Shown: positions 24,936-38,780 of the stretch, piece after piece
How the letters are laid out: the number at the start of each line of letters is the position of its first letter
How positions within the stretch are numbered: position 1 is the stretch's first letter
DNA from: Liolophura sinensis
Lineage: Eukaryota; Mollusca; Polyplacophora; Chitonida; Chitonidae
Direction of reading: 5' to 3'
NCBI RefSeq assembly: GCF_032854445.1
Contig: NC_088305.1
Coordinates: 16,001,606 to 16,065,605, forward strand
Length of the DNA stretch: 64,000 bases
The notes under the pieces: model-generated
The model's database searches: none
Seen by the model: only the letters and a program-made list of their open reading frames with translations
What the model was told of the DNA's origin: nothing
Translations under genes and position numbers: made by a program

Positions 24936-27900
24936 TTTTCGACTTAGAAGTAAAACAAATGCTGGATGAGTTAAATGGGCTTGGCCCAAAGATTTGACGT
25001 CTTCTGGGCTACCGAAGAGCACATAACTTATAATCAAAAGTTGAATATAGTAATGACCAGTCGCGATGGTACATAGTAAATGTAGTCGATTTCAATTAGC
25101 AAAAAGACCAGGCAAAAATCCAAAAGTGGAAAAACTGTTCCAATGCTGCTGGTAAGAGACTCATTCGACGTACTTTGTGACGAGAAATCGAATGGTGCAA
25201 ACCGCGTTGCTGTCCGATCAATACTTTTGGCTGTAGCGACAATTGAATGAGAATTTATGTCAAAAACATGTGCCCAGCAACGGCTCTTACTCCATGGAAA
25301 CCAAGGAAATTTGCAATTTTTCAACAGCTGGAGATGCCTGGCCCAATTGCGCATCTTTTGGCACCTTATTGATGTGGGTCAGTGTTCAATTCTACTTTTT
25401 ACAGCAGACTGTATCAAGTACCTTGTGTTTTTTATATACAAATGGTGTGGTTTTTTAACATGTAGATAAAGACATTGAGTTTGTTTTCCACTTAGAAGTA
25501 AAACAATTGCTGGATGAGTTAAATGGGCTTGGCCGGAAGATTTGACGTCTTCTGGGCTACCGAAGGGCACATAACTTATAATCAAAAGTTGAATATAGTA
25601 ATGACCAGTCGCGATGTTACATTGTAAATGTAGCCGCTTTCAATTTGCAAAAAGACCAGGCAAAAATCCAAAAGTGGAAAAACTGTTCCAATGCTGCTGA
25701 TAAGAGGCTAATCCGACGTATTTTGTGACGAGAAATCGAATGGTGCAAACCGCGTTGCTCTCCGACCAATACTTTTGGCTGTAGCGACAATTGAATGAGC
25801 ATTTATGTGAAAATCACGTGCCCAGCAAAGGCTCTTACTCCATGGAAACCAAGGAAATTTGCAATTTTTCAACAACTGGAGATGCCTGGCCCAATTGCGC
25901 ATCTTTTGGCACCTTATTGATGTGGGTGAGTGTTCAATTGTACTTTTTACAGCAGACTGTATCAAGTACCTTGTGTTTTTTATATACAAATGGTGTGGTT
26001 TTTTAACATGTAGATAAAGACATTGAGTTTGTCTTCGACTTAGAAGTAAAACAATTGCTGGATGAGTTAAATGGGCTTGGCCCAAAGATTTGACGTCTTC
26101 TTTGCTACCGAAGGGCACATAACTTATAATCAAAAGTTGAATATAGTAATGACCAGTCGCGATGGTACGTTGTAAATTTATCCGATTTTAATTAGCAAAA
26201 AGACCAGGCAAAAATCCAAAAGTGGAAAAACTGTTCCAATGCTGCTGGTAAGAGGCTAATCCGACGTATTTTGTGACGAGAAATCGAATGGTGCAAACCG
26301 CGGTGCTCTCCGACCAATACTTTTGGCTGTAGCGACAATTGAATGAGCATTTATGTGAAAATCACGTGCCCAGCAACAACCCTTACTCCATGGAAACCAA
26401 GGAAATTTGCAATTTTTCAACAGCTGGAGATGCCTGGCCCAATTCCGCATCTTTTGGCACCTTATTGATGTGGGTCAGTGTTCAATTGTACTTTTTACAG
26501 CAGACTGTATCAAGTACCTTGTGTTTTTTATATACAAATGGTGTGGTTTTTCAACATGTAGATAAAGACATTGAGTTTGTCTTCGACTTAGAAGTAAAAC
26601 AATTGCTGGATGAGTTAAATGGGCTTGGTCCAAAGATTTGACGTCTTCTGGGCTACCGAAGGGCACATAACTTATAATCAAAAGTTGAATATAGTAATGA
26701 CCAGTCGCGATGGTACGTTGTAAATTTAGCCAATTTCAATTAGCAAAAAGACCAGGCAAAAATCCAGAAGTGGAAAAACTGTTCCAATGCTGCTGGTAAG
26801 AGGCTAATCCGACGTATTTTGTGACGAGAAATCGAATGGTGCAAACTGCGTTGCTGTCCGACCAATACTTTTGGCTGTAGCGACATATGAATGAGCATTT
26901 ATGTGAAAATCACGTGCCCAGCAACAACCCTTACTCCATGGAAACCAAGGAAATTTGCAATTTTTCAACAGCTGGAGATGCCTGGCCCAATTCCGCATCT
27001 TTTGGCACCTTGTTGATGTGGGTCAGTATTCAATTGTACTTTTTACAGCAGACTGTATCAAGTACCTTGTGTTTTTTATATACAAATGGTGTGGTTTTTC
27101 AACATGTAGATAAAGACATTGAGTTTGTCTTCGACTTAGAAGTAAAACAATTGCTGGATCAGTTAAATGGGCTTGGTCCAAAGATTTGACGTCTTCTTTG
27201 CTACCGAAGGGCACATAACTTATAATCAAAAGTTGAATATAGTAATGACCAGTCGCGATGGTACATTGTAAATGTAGCCGATTTCAATTAGCAAAAAGAC
27301 CAGGCAAAAATCCAGAAGTGGAAAAACTGTTCCAATGCTGCTGGTAAGAGGCTAATCCGACGTATTTTGTGACGAGAAATCGAATGGTGCAAACTGCGTT
27401 GCTCTCCGACCAATACTTTTGGCTGTAGCGACATATGAATGAGCATTTATGTGAAAATCACGTGCCCAGCAAAGGCTCTTACTCCATGGAAACCAAGGAA
27501 ATTTGCAATTTTTCAACAGCTGGAGATGCCTGCCCAATTGCGCATCTTTTGGCACCTTATTGATGTGGGTGAGTGTTCAATTGTACTTTTTACAGCAGAC
27601 TGTATCAAGTATAAGTATTTGTTTTTTATATACAAATGGTGTGGTTTTTCAACATGTAGATAAAGACATTGAGTTTGTCTTCGACTTAGAAGTAAGACAA
27701 TTGCTGGATGAATTAAATGGGCTTGGCCCAAAGATTTGACGTCTTCTTTGCTACCGAAGGGCACATAACTTATAATCAAAAGTTGAATATAGTAATGACC
27801 AGTCGCGATGGTACGTTGTAAATTTAGCCGATTTCAATTAGCAAAAAGACCAGGCCAAAATCCAAAAGTGGAAAAACTGTTCCAATGCTGCTGGTAAGAG

Positions 27901-28389
27901 GCTAATCCGACGTATTTTGTGACGAGAAATCGAATGGTGCAAACTGCGTTGCTGTCCGACCAATACTTTTGGCTGTAGCGATATATGAATAAGCATTTAT
28001 GTGAAAATCACGTGCCCAGCAACAACCCTTACTCCATGGAAACCAAGGAAATTTGCAATTTTTCAACAGCTGGAGATGCCTGGCCCAATTGCGCATCTTT
28101 TGGCACCTTATTGATGTGGGTCAGTGTTCAATTCTACTTTTTACAGCAGACTGTATCAAGTACCTTGTGTTTTTTATATACAAATGGTGTGGTTTTTCAA
28201 CATGTAGATAAAGACATTGAGTTTGTCTTCGACTTAGAAGTAAAACAACTGCTGGATGAGTTAAATGGGCTTGGCCCAAAGATTTGACGTCTTCTGGGCT
28301 ACCGAAGGGCACATAACTTATAATCAAAAGTTGAATATAGTAATGACCAGTGGCGATGGTACATTGTAAATGTAAGCCGATTTGAATTA

Positions 28390-31300
28390 GCAAAAAGACC
28401 AGGCAAAAATCCAAAAGTGGAAAAACTGCTCCAATGCTGCTGGTAAGAGGCTAATCCGACGTACTTTGTGACGAGAAATCGAATGGTGCAAACCGCGTTG
28501 CTGTCCGACCAATACTTTTGGCTGTAGCGACAATTGAATGAGCATTTATGTGAAAATCACGTGCCCAGCAAAGGCTCTTACTCCATGGAAACCAAGGAAA
28601 TTTGCAATTTTTCAACAGCTGGAGATGCCTGGCCCAATTGCGCATCTTTTGGCACCTTATTGATGTGGGTGAGTGTTCAATTGTACTTTTTACAGCAGAC
28701 TTGTATCAAGTACCTTGTGTTTTTTATATACAAATGGTGTGGTTTTTCAACATGTAGATAAAGACATTGAGTTTGTCTTCGACTTAGAAGTAAAACAATT
28801 GCTGGATGAGTTAAATGGGCTTGGTCCAAAGATTTGACGTCTTCTTTGCTACCGAAGGGCACATAACTTATAATCAAAAGTTGAATATAGTAATGACCAG
28901 TCGCGATGGTACGTTGTAAATTTAGCCGATTTCAATTAGCAAAAAGACCAGGCAAAAATCCAGAAGTGGAAAAACTGTTCCAATGCTGCTGGTAAGAGGC
29001 TAATCCGACGTATTTTGTGACGAGAAATCGAATGGTGCAAACTGCGTTGCTCTCCGACCAATACTTTTGGCTGTAGCGACATATGAATGAGCATTTATGT
29101 GAAAATCACGTGTTCAGCAACAACCCTTACTCCATGGAAACCAAGGAAATTTGCAATTTTTCAACAGCTGGAGATGCCTGGCCCAATTCCGCATCTTTTG
29201 GCACCTTATTGATGTGGGTCAGTGTTCAATTGTACTTTTTACAGCAGACTGTATCAAGTACCTTGTGTTTTTTATATACAAAATGGTGTGGTTTTTCAAC
29301 ATGTAGATAAAGACATTGAGTTTGTTTTCGACTTAGAAAGTAAGACAATTGCTGGATGAGTTAAATGGGCTTGGCCCAAAGATTTGACGTCTTCTGGGCT
29401 ACCGAGGAGCACATAACTTATAATCAAAAGTTGAATATAGTAATTGACAGTCGCGATGGTACATTGTAAATGTAGCCGATTTCAATTAGCAAAAAGACCA
29501 GGCAAAAATCCAAAAGTGGAAAAACTGTTCCAATGCTGCTGGTAAGAGGCTAATCCGACGTACTTTGTGACGAGAAATCGAATGGTGCAAACCGCGTTGC
29601 TGTCCGACCAATACTTTTGGCTGTAGCGACAATTGAATGAGCATTTTATGTGAAAATCACGTGCCCAGCAAAGGCTCTTACTCCATGGAAACCAAGAAAT
29701 TTGCAATTTTTCAACAGCTGGAGATGCCTGGCCCAATTGCGCATCTTTTGGCACCTTATTGATGTGGGTGAGTGTTCAATTGTACTTTTTCAGCAGACTG
29801 TATCAAGTACAAGTATTTGTTTTTTATATACAAATGGTGTGGTTTTTCAACATGTAGATAAAGACTATGAGTTTGTTTCGACTTAGAGTAAGACAACTGC
29901 TGGATGAGTTAAATGGGCTAGGCCCAAAGATTTGACGTCTTCTGGGCTACCGAAGGGCTTACATACTTATAATCAAAAGTTGAATATAGTAATGACCAGT
30001 CGCGATGGTACATTGTAAATGTAGCCGATTTTAATTAGCAAAAAGATCAGGCAAAAATCCAAAAGTGGAAAAACTGTTCCAATGCTGCTGGTAAGAGGCT
30101 AATCCCGACGTACGTTGGTGACGAGAATCGAATGGTGCAAACCGCGTTGCTGTCCGACAATACTTTTGGCTGTAGCGACAATTGAATGAGCATTATGTGA
30201 AAATCACGTGCCCAGCAAAGGCTCTTACTCCATGGAAACCAAGGAAATTTGCAATTTTTCAACAACTGGAGATGCCTGGCCCAATTGCGCATCTTTTGGC
30301 ACCTTATTGATGTGGGTGAGTGTTCAATTGTACTTTTTACAGCAGACTGTATCAAGTACCTTGTGTTTTTTATATACAAATGGTGTGGTTTTTTTAACAT
30401 GTAGATAAAGACATTGAGTTTGTCTTCGACTTAGAAGTAAGACAATTGCTGGATGAGTTAAATGGGCTTGGCCCAAAGATTTGACGTCTTCTTTGCTACC
30501 GAAGGGCACATAACTTATAATCAAAAGTTGAATATAGTAATGACCAGTCGCGATGGTACGTTGTAAATTTAGCCGATTTCAATTAGCAAAAAGACCAGAC
30601 AAAATCCAAAAGTGGAAAAACTGTTCCAATGCTGCTGGTAAGAGGCTAATCCGACGTATTTTGTGACGAGAAATCGAATGGTGCAAACTGCGTTGCTCTC
30701 CGACCAATACTTTTGGCTGTAGCGATATATGAATGAGCATTTATGTGAAAATCACGTGCCCAGCAACAACCCTTACTCCATGGAAACCAAGGAAATTTGC
30801 AATTTTTCAACAGCTGGAGATGCCTGGCCCAATTGCGCATCTTTTGGCACCTTATTGATGTGGGTCAGTGTTCAATTCTACTTTTTACAGCAGACTGTAT
30901 CAAGTACCTTGTGTTTTTTATATACAAATGGTGTGGTTTTTCAACATGTAGATAAAGACATTGAGTTTGTCGTGCGACTTAGAAGTAAAACAATTGCTGG
31001 ATGAGTTAAAATGGGCTTGGCCGAAAGATTTGACGTCTTCTGGGCTACCGAAGGGCACATAACTTATAATCAAAAGTTGAATATAGTAATGACCAGTCGC
31101 GATGGTACATTGTAAATGTAGCCGATTTCAATTAGCAAAAAGACCAGGCAAAAATCCAAAAGTGGAAAAACTGTTCCAATGCTGCTGGTAAGAGGCTAAT
31201 CCGACGTACTTGTGACGAGAAATCGAATGGTGCAAACCGCGTTGCTGTCCGACCAATACTTTTGGCTGTAGCGACATATGAATGAGCATTTATGTGAAAA

Positions 31301-31600
31301 TCACGTGCCCAGCAACAACCCTTACTCCATGGAAACCAAGGAAATTTGCAATTTTTCAACAGCTGGAGATGCCTGGCCCAATTCCGCATCTTTTGGCACC
31401 TTATTGGTGTGGGGTCAGTATTCAATTGTACTTTTTACAGCAGACTGTATCAAGTACCTTGTGTTTTTTATATACAAATGGTGTGGTTTTTTCAACATGT
31501 AGATAAAGACATTGAGTTTGTTTTCGACTTAGAAGTAAGACAATTGCTGGATGAGTTAAATGGGCTTGGCCGAAAGATTTGACGTCTTCTGGGCTACCGA
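28390..31600 (+). other. Indel-rich pocket of the array
   Basis: Over about six monomers there are many one-base length changes against all neighbours. Examples: ACTTGTATC near 28700, TTAGAAAGTAAG near 29335, CATTTTATG near 29643, GTTTGTTTCG near 29874, a mis-ordered GGGCTTACATAC near 29956, ATCCCGACG and GTTGGTGACG near 30105-30119, GTCGTGCGAC near 30970, GTACTTGTG near 31206 and TGGGGTCAG near 31412. Most affect homopolymers. The pattern resembles unpolished consensus error more than monomer evolution. Confidence 0.65.
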
Positions 31601-32199
31601 AGAGCACATAACTTATAATCAAAAGTTGAATATAGTAATGACCAGTCGCGATGGTACATTGTAAATGTAGCCGATTTCAATTAGCAAAAAGACCAGGCAA
31701 AAATCCAAAAGTGGAAAAACTGTTCCAATGCTGCTGGTAAGAGGCTAATCCGACGTACTTTGTGACGAGAAATCGAATGGTGCAAACCGCGTTGCTGTCC
31801 GACCAATACTTTTGGCTGTAGCGACAATTGAATGAGCATTTATGTGAAAATCACGTGCCCAGCAAAGGCTCTTACTCCATGGAAACCAAGGAAATTTGCA
31901 ATTTTTCAACAGCTGGAGATGCCTGGCCCAATTGCGCATCTTTTGGCACCTTATTGATGTGGGTGAGTGTTCAATTGTACTTTTTACAGCAGACTGTATC
32001 AAGTACCTTGTGTTTTTTATATACAAATGGTGTGGTTTTTCAACATGTAGATAAAGACATTGAGTTTGTTTTCGACTTAGAAGTAAAACAAATGCTGGAT
32101 GAGTTAAATGGGCTTGGCCCAAAGATTTGACGTCTTCGGGGCTACCGAAGGGCACATAACTTATAATCAAAAGTTGAATATAGTAATGACCAGTCGCGA

Positions 32200-34000
32200 T
32201 GGTACATAGTAAATGTAGTCGATTTCAATTAGCAAAAAGACCAGGCAAAAATCCAAAAGTGGAAAAACTGTTCCAATGCTGCTGGTAAGAGACTCATTCG
32301 ACGTACTTTGAGACGAGAAATCGAATGGTGCAAACCGCGTTGCTGTCCGATCAATACTTTTGGCTGTAGCGACAATTGAATGAGAATTTATGTGAAAATC
32401 ATGTACCTAGCAACGGCTCTTACTCCATGGAAACCAAGGAAATTTGCAATTTTTCAACAGCTGGAGATGCCTGGCCCAATTGCGCATCTTTTGGCACCTT
32501 ATTGATGTGGGTGAGTGTTCAATTCTACTTTTTACAGCAGACTGTATCAAGTACCTTGTGTTTTTTATATACAAATGGTGTGGTTTTTTAACATGTAGAT
32601 AAAGACATTGAGTTTGTCTTCGACTTAGAAGTAAAACAATTGCTGGATGAGTTAAATGGGCTTGGCCCAAAGATTTGACGTCTTCTGGGCTACCGAAGGG
32701 CACATAACTTATAATCAAAAGTTGAATATAGTAATGACCAGTCGCGATGGTACATAGTAAATGTAGCCGATTTCAATTAGCAAAAAGACCAGGCAAAAAT
32801 CCAAAAGTGGAAAAACTGTTTAAATGCTGTTGATAAGAGGCTAATCCGACGTACTTTGTGACGAGAAATCGAATGTTGCAAACCGCGTTGCTCTCCGACC
32901 AATACATTTGGCTGTAGCGTCAATTGAATGAGCATTTATGTGAAAATCACGTGCCTAGCAACAACAATTACTCCATGAAAACCAAGGAAATTTGCAATTT
33001 TTCAACAGCTGGAGATGCCTGGCCCAATTCCGCATCTTTTGGCACCTTATTGATGTGGGTCAGTGTTCAATTGTACTTTTTACAGCAGACTGTATCAAGT
33101 ACAAGTATTTGTTTTTTATATACAAATGGTGTGGTTTTTCAACATGTAGATATTGAAATTGAGTTTGTCTTCGACTTAGAAGTAAAACAACTGCTGGATG
33201 AGTTATATGGGCTTAGCCCAAAGATTTGACGTCTTCTGGGCTACCGAAGGGCACATAACTTATAATCAAAAGTTGAATATAGTAATGACCAGTCGCGATG
33301 GTACATAGTAAATGTAGCCGATTTCAATTAGCAAAAAGACCAGGCAAAAGTCCAAAAGTGGAAAAACTGTTCCAATGCTGCTGGTAAGAGGCTAATCCGA
33401 CGTATTTTGTGACGAGAAATCGAATGGTGCAAACTACGTTGCTCTCCGACCAATACTTTTGGCTGTAGCGACTATTGAATGAGCATTTATGTGAAAATCC
33501 CATGCCTAGCAGCGGCTCTTACTCCATGGAAACCAAGGAAATTTGCAATTTTTCAACAGCTGGAGATGCCTGGCCCAACTGCGCATCTTTTGGCATCTTA
33601 TTGATGTGGGTGAGTGTTCAATTCTACTTTTTACAGCAGACTGTATCAAGTACCTTGTGTTTTTTATATACAAATGGTGTGGTTTTTTAACATGTAGATA
33701 AAGACATTGAGTTTGTTTTCGACTTAGAAGTAAAACAATTGCTGGATGAGTTAAATGGGCTTGGCCGGAAGATTTGACGTCTTCTGGGCTACCGAAGGGC
33801 ACATAACTTATAATCAAAAGTTGAATATAGTAATGACCAGTCGCGATGTTACATTGTAAATGTAGCCGCTTTCAATTTGCAAAAAGACCAGGCAAAAATC
33901 CAACAGTGGAAAAACTGTTCCAATGCTGCTGATAAGAGGCTAATCCGACGTATTTTGTGACGAGAAATCGAATGGTGCAAACCGCGTTGCTCTCTGACCA
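32200..34000 (+). repeat. 7-mer block, first copy (partner about 36045-37845, offset 3845)
   Basis: The copies share GTAGTCGATT, GACTCATTCG, CATGTACCTAGC, AACAACAATTACTCC, TTATATGGGCTTAGCCC and CCCATGCCTAGCAGC. These markers occur in the same order at a constant offset of 3845, seven monomers plus three 3-bp variants. Edges are approximate because neighbouring families are similar. Confidence 0.85.
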
Positions 34001-36044
34001 ATACTTTTGGCTGTAGCGACAATTGAATGAGCATTTATGTGAAAATCACGTGCCCAGCAAAGGCTCTTACTCCATGGAAACCAAGGAAATTTGCAATTTT
34101 TCAACAGCTGGAGATGCCTGGCCCAATTAAGCATCTTTTGGCACCTTATTGATGTGGGTGAGTGTTCAATTCTACTTTTTACAGCAGACTGTATCAAGTA
34201 CCTTGTGTTTTTTATATACAAATGGTGTGGTTTTTCAACATGTAGATAAAGACATTGAGTTTGTTTTCGACTTAGAAGTAAAACAATTGCTGGATGAGTT
34301 AAATGGGCTTGGCCCAAAGATTTGACGTCTTCTGGGCTACCGAAGGGCACATAACTTATAATCAAAAGTTAAATATAGTAATGACCAGTGGCGATGGTAC
34401 ATTGTAAATGTAGCCGATTTTAATTAGCAAAAAGACCAGGCAAAAATCCAAAAGTAAGTAAACTGTTCCAATGCTGCTGGTAAGAGGCTAATCCGACGTA
34501 CTTTGTGATGAGAAATCGAATGGTGCAAACTGCGTTGCTCTCCGACCAATACTTTTGGCTGTAGCGACATATGAATGAGCATTTATGTGAAAATCACGTT
34601 CCTAGCAACAACCCTTACTCCATGAAAACCAAGGAAATTTGCAATTTTTCAACAGCTGGAGATGCCTGTCCCAATTCCGCATCTTTTGGCACCTTATTGA
34701 TGTGGGTGAGTGTTCAATTGTACTTTATTAAGCAGACTGTAACAAGTACAAGTATTTGTTTTTTATATACAAATGGTGTGGTTTTTTAACATGTAGATAA
34801 AGACATTGAGTTTGTCTTCGACTTAGAAGTAATACAATTGCTGGATGAGTTAAATGGGCTTGGCCCAAAGATTTGACGTCCTCTGGGCTACCGAAGGGCA
34901 CATAACTTATAATCAAAAGTTGAATATAGTAATGACCAGTCGCGATGGTACGTTGTAAATGTAGCCGATTTCAATTAGCAAAAAGACCAGGCAAAAATCC
35001 AAAAGTGGAAAAACTGTTTAAATGCTGCTAGTAAGAGGCTACTCCGACGTACTTTGTGACGAGAAATCGAATGGTGCAAACCGCGTTGCTCTCCGACCAA
35101 TACTTTTGGCTGTAGCGACATATGAATGAGCATTTATGTGAAAATCACGTGCCTAGCAACGGCTCTTACTCCATGGAAACCAAGGAAATTTGCAATTTTT
35201 CAACAGCTGGAGATGCCTGGTCCAATTCCGCATCTTTTGGCACCTTATTGATGTGGGTCAGTGTTCAATTGTACTTTTTACAGCAGACTGTATCAAGTAC
35301 AAGTATTTGTTTTTTATATACAAATGGTGTGGTTTTTCAACATGTAGATAAAGACATTGAGTTTGTCTTCGACTTAGAAGTAAGACAATTGCTGTATGAG
35401 TTAAATGGGCTTGGCCGAAAGATTTGACGTCATCTGTGCTACCGAAGGGCACATAACTTATAATCAAAAGTTGAATATAGTAATGACCAGTCGCGATGTT
35501 ACATTGTAAATGTAGCCGATTTCAATTAGCATAAAGACCAGGCAAAAATCCAAAAGTGGAAAAACTGTTCCAATGCTGCTGGTAAGAGGCTAATCCGACG
35601 TACTTTGTGACGAGAAATCGAATGGTGCAAACCGCGTTGCTGTCCGACCAATACTTTTGGCTGTAGCGACATATCAATGAGCATTTATTTGAAAATCACG
35701 TGCCCAGCAACGGCTCTTACTCCATGGAAACCAAGGAAATTTGCAATTTTTCAACAGCTGGAGATGCCTGGCCCAATTGCGCATCTTTTGGCACCTTATT
35801 GATGTGGGTGAGTGTTCAATTGTACATTTTACAGCAGACTGTATCAAATACCTTGTGTTTTTTATATACAAATGGTGTGGTTTTTCAACATGTAGATATT
35901 GAAATTGAGTTTGTCTTCGACTTAGAAGTAAAAGAATTGCTGGATGAGTTAAATGGGCTTGGCCCAAAGATTTGACGTCTTCTGGGCTACCGAAGGGCAC
36001 ATAACTTATAATCAAAAGTTAAATATAGCAATGACCAGTCGCGA

Positions 36045-37845
36045 TGGTACATAGTAAATGTAGTCGATTTCAATTAGCAAAAAGACCAGGCAAAAATCCA
36101 AAAGTGGAAAAACTGTTCCAATGCTGCTGGTAAGAGACTCATTCGACGTACTTTGTGACGAGAAATCGAATGGTGCAAACCGCGTTGCTGTCCGATCAAT
36201 ACTTTTGGCTGTAGCGACAATTGAATGAGAATTTATGTGAAAATCATGTACCTAGCAACGGCTCTTACTCCATGGAAACCAAGGAAATTTGCAATTTTTC
36301 AACAGCTGGAGATGACTGGCCCAATTGCGCATCTTTTGGCACCTTATTGATGTGGGTCAGTGTTCAATTCTACTTTTTACAGCAGACTGTATCAAGTACC
36401 TTGTGTTTTTTATATACAAATGGTGTGGTTTTTTAACATGTAGATAAAGACATTGAGTTTGTCTTCGACTTAGAAGTAAAACAATTGCTGGATGAGTTAA
36501 ATGGGCTTGGCCCAAAGATTTGACGTCTTCTGGGCTACCGAAGGGCACATAACTTATAATCAAAAGTTGAATATAGTAATGACCAGTCGCGATGGTAAGT
36601 TGTAAATGTAGCCGATTTCAATTAGCAAAAAGACCAGGCAAAAATCCAAAAGTGGAAAAACTGTTTAAATGCTGTTGATAAGAGGCTAATCCGACGTACT
36701 TTGTGACGAGAAATCGAATGTTGCAAACCGCGTTGCTCTCCGACCAATACATTTGGCTGTAGCGTCAATTGAATGAGCATTTATGTGAAAATCACGTGCC
36801 TAGCAACAACAATTACTCCATGAAAACCAAGGAAATTTGCAATTTTTCAACAGCTGGAGATGCCTGGCCCAATTCCGCATCTTTTGGCACCTTATTGATG
36901 TGGGTCAGTGTTCAATTGTACTTTTTACAGCAGACTGTATCAAGTACAAGTATTTGTTTTTTATATACAAATGGTGTGGTTTTTCAACATGTAGATATTG
37001 AAATTGAGTTTGTCTTCGACTTAGAAGTAAAACAACTGCTGGATGAGTTATATGGGCTTAGCCCAAAGATTTGACGTCTTCTGGGCTACCGAAGGGCACA
37101 TAGCTTATAATCAAAAGTTGAATATAGTAATGACCAGTCGCGATGGTACATAGTAAATGTAGCCGATTTCAATTAGCAAAAAGACCAGGCATAAGTCCAA
37201 AAGTGGAAAAACTGTTCCAATGCTGCTGGTAAGAGGCTAATCCGACGTACTTTGTGACGAGAAATCGAATGGTGCAAACTGCGTTGCTCTCCGACCAATA
37301 CTTTTGGCTGTAGCGACTATTGAATGAGCATTTATGTGAAAATCCCATGCCTAGCAGCGGCTCTTACTCCATGGAAACCAAGGAAATTTGCAATTTTTCA
37401 ACAGCTGGAGATGCCTGGCCCAATTGCGCATCTTTTGGCACCTTATTGATGTGGGTGAGTGTTCAATTCTACTTTTTACAGCAGACTGTATCAAGTACCT
37501 TGTGTTTTTTATATACAAATGGTGTGGTTTTTTAACATGTAGATAAAGACATTGAGTTTGTTTTCGACTTAGAAGTAAAACAATTGCTGGATGAGTTAAA
37601 TGGGCTTGGCCGGAAGATTTGACGTCTTCTGGGCTACCGAAGGGCACATAACTTATAATCAAAAGTTGAATATAGTAATGACCAGTCGCGATGTTACATT
37701 GTAAATGTAGCCGCTTTCAATTTGCAAAAAGACCAGGCAAAAATCCAAAAGTGGAAAAACTGTTCCAATGCTGCTGATAAGAGGCTAATCCGACGTATTT
37801 TGTGACGAGAAATCGAATGGTGCAAACTGCGTTGCTCTCCGACCA
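36045..37845 (+). repeat. 7-mer block, second copy (partner about 32200-34000)
   Basis: This repeats the marker series of 32200-34000. At about 37.8 kb it switches to a sequence matching 34.53 kb, so the monomer at phase point 34159 has no counterpart here: a net loss of one monomer at the junction. Confidence 0.84.
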
Positions 37846-38700
37846 ATACTTTTGGCTGTAGCGACATATGAATGAGCATTTATGTGAAAATCACGTTCCT
37901 AGCAACAACCCTTACTCCATGAAAACCAAGGAAATTTGCAATTTTTCAACAGCTGGAGATGCCTGTCCCAATTCCGCATCTTTTGGCACCTTATTGATGT
38001 GGGTGAGTGTTCAATTGTACTTTATTAAGCAGACTGTAACAAGTACAAGTATTTGTTTTTTATATACAAATGGTGTGGTTTTTTAACATGTAGATAAAGA
38101 CATTGAGTTTGTCTTCGACTTAGAAGTAAAACAATTGCTGGATGAGTTAAATGGGCTTGGCCCAAAGATTTGACGTCCTCTGGGCTACCGAAGGGCACAT
38201 AACTTATAATCAAAAGTTGAATATAGTAATGACCAGTCGCGATGGTACGTAGTAAATGTAGCCGATTTCAATTAGCAAAAAGACCAGGCAAAAATCCAAA
38301 AGTGGAAAAACTGTTTAAATGCTGCTAGTAAGAGGCTACTCCGACGTACTTTGTGACGAGAAATCGAATGGTGCAAACCGCGTTGCTCTCCGACCAATAC
38401 TTTTGGCTGTAGCGACATATGAATGAGCATTTATGTGAAAATCACGTTCCTAGCAACAACCCTTACTCCATGAAAACCAAGGAAATTTGCAATTTTTCAA
38501 CAGCTGGAGATGCCTGTCCCAATTCCGCATCTTTTGGCACCTTATTGATGTGGGTGAGTGTTCAATTGTACTTTATTAAGCAGACTGTATCAAGTACAAG
38601 TATTTGTTTTTTATATACAAATGGTGTGGTTTTTTAACATGTAGATAAAGACATTGAGTTTGTTTTCGACTTAGAAGTAAAACAATTGCTGGATGAGTTA
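37835..38700 (+). repeat. Adjacent monomer duplication (phase points 38004 and 38555)
   Basis: The monomer matching 34707 (ATCACGTTCC, AACAACCC, CCATGAAAACC, TTTATTAAGCAG) appears twice in a row here, 551 bp apart. The second differs by TGTATC for TGTAAC and by GACGTCAT for GACGTCCT. It looks like a fresh single-unit expansion. Confidence 0.82.
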
Positions 38701-38780
38701 AATGGGCTTGGCCCAAAGATTTGACGTCATCTGTGCTACCGAAGGGCACATAACTTATAATCAAAAGTTGAATATAGTAA

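Larger units (their letters stand above)
24241..38780 (+). repeat. Array zone 3: GGGTGAG-rich monomers (phase points 45-71)
   Basis: Phase points: 24279, 24828, 25379, 25927, 26475, 27023, 27570, 28121, 28670, 29219, 29769, 30317, 30865, 31415, 31964, 32512, 33060, 33611, 34159, 34707, 35258, 35809, 36357, 36905, 37456, 38004, 38555. About half the copies carry GGGTGAG instead of GGGTCAG at the phase point, which is rare in zones 1 and 2. Many have AACAACCC in place of AACGGCTC, and CTTTGCTACC in place of CTGGGCTACC. A marker class with GTAGTCGATT and GACTCATTCG occurs at about 25.08, 32.21 and 36.06 kb. Confidence 0.9.

Noticed and set aside
24540-25037. Longer minus-strand frames of 141-165 codons (also at 20218-20646, 25708-26133, 31745-32170, 33940-34365 and 38819-39313)
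   Set aside because: They arise where the GGGTCAG to GGGTGAG change turns the reverse-strand stop TGA into TCA and joins two adjacent chance frames. Their clustering simply follows the GGGTGAG sub-family.
31964-31990. Intron-like stretch: GTGAGTG donor and TTTTTACAG acceptor 27 nt apart in GGGTGAG copies
   Set aside because: It is too short for an intron in most eukaryotes, and a satellite array has no surrounding exon evidence. Many copies have GTCAGTG instead, so the donor is not conserved. Only an organism with 15-30-nt introns would make this worth revisiting.
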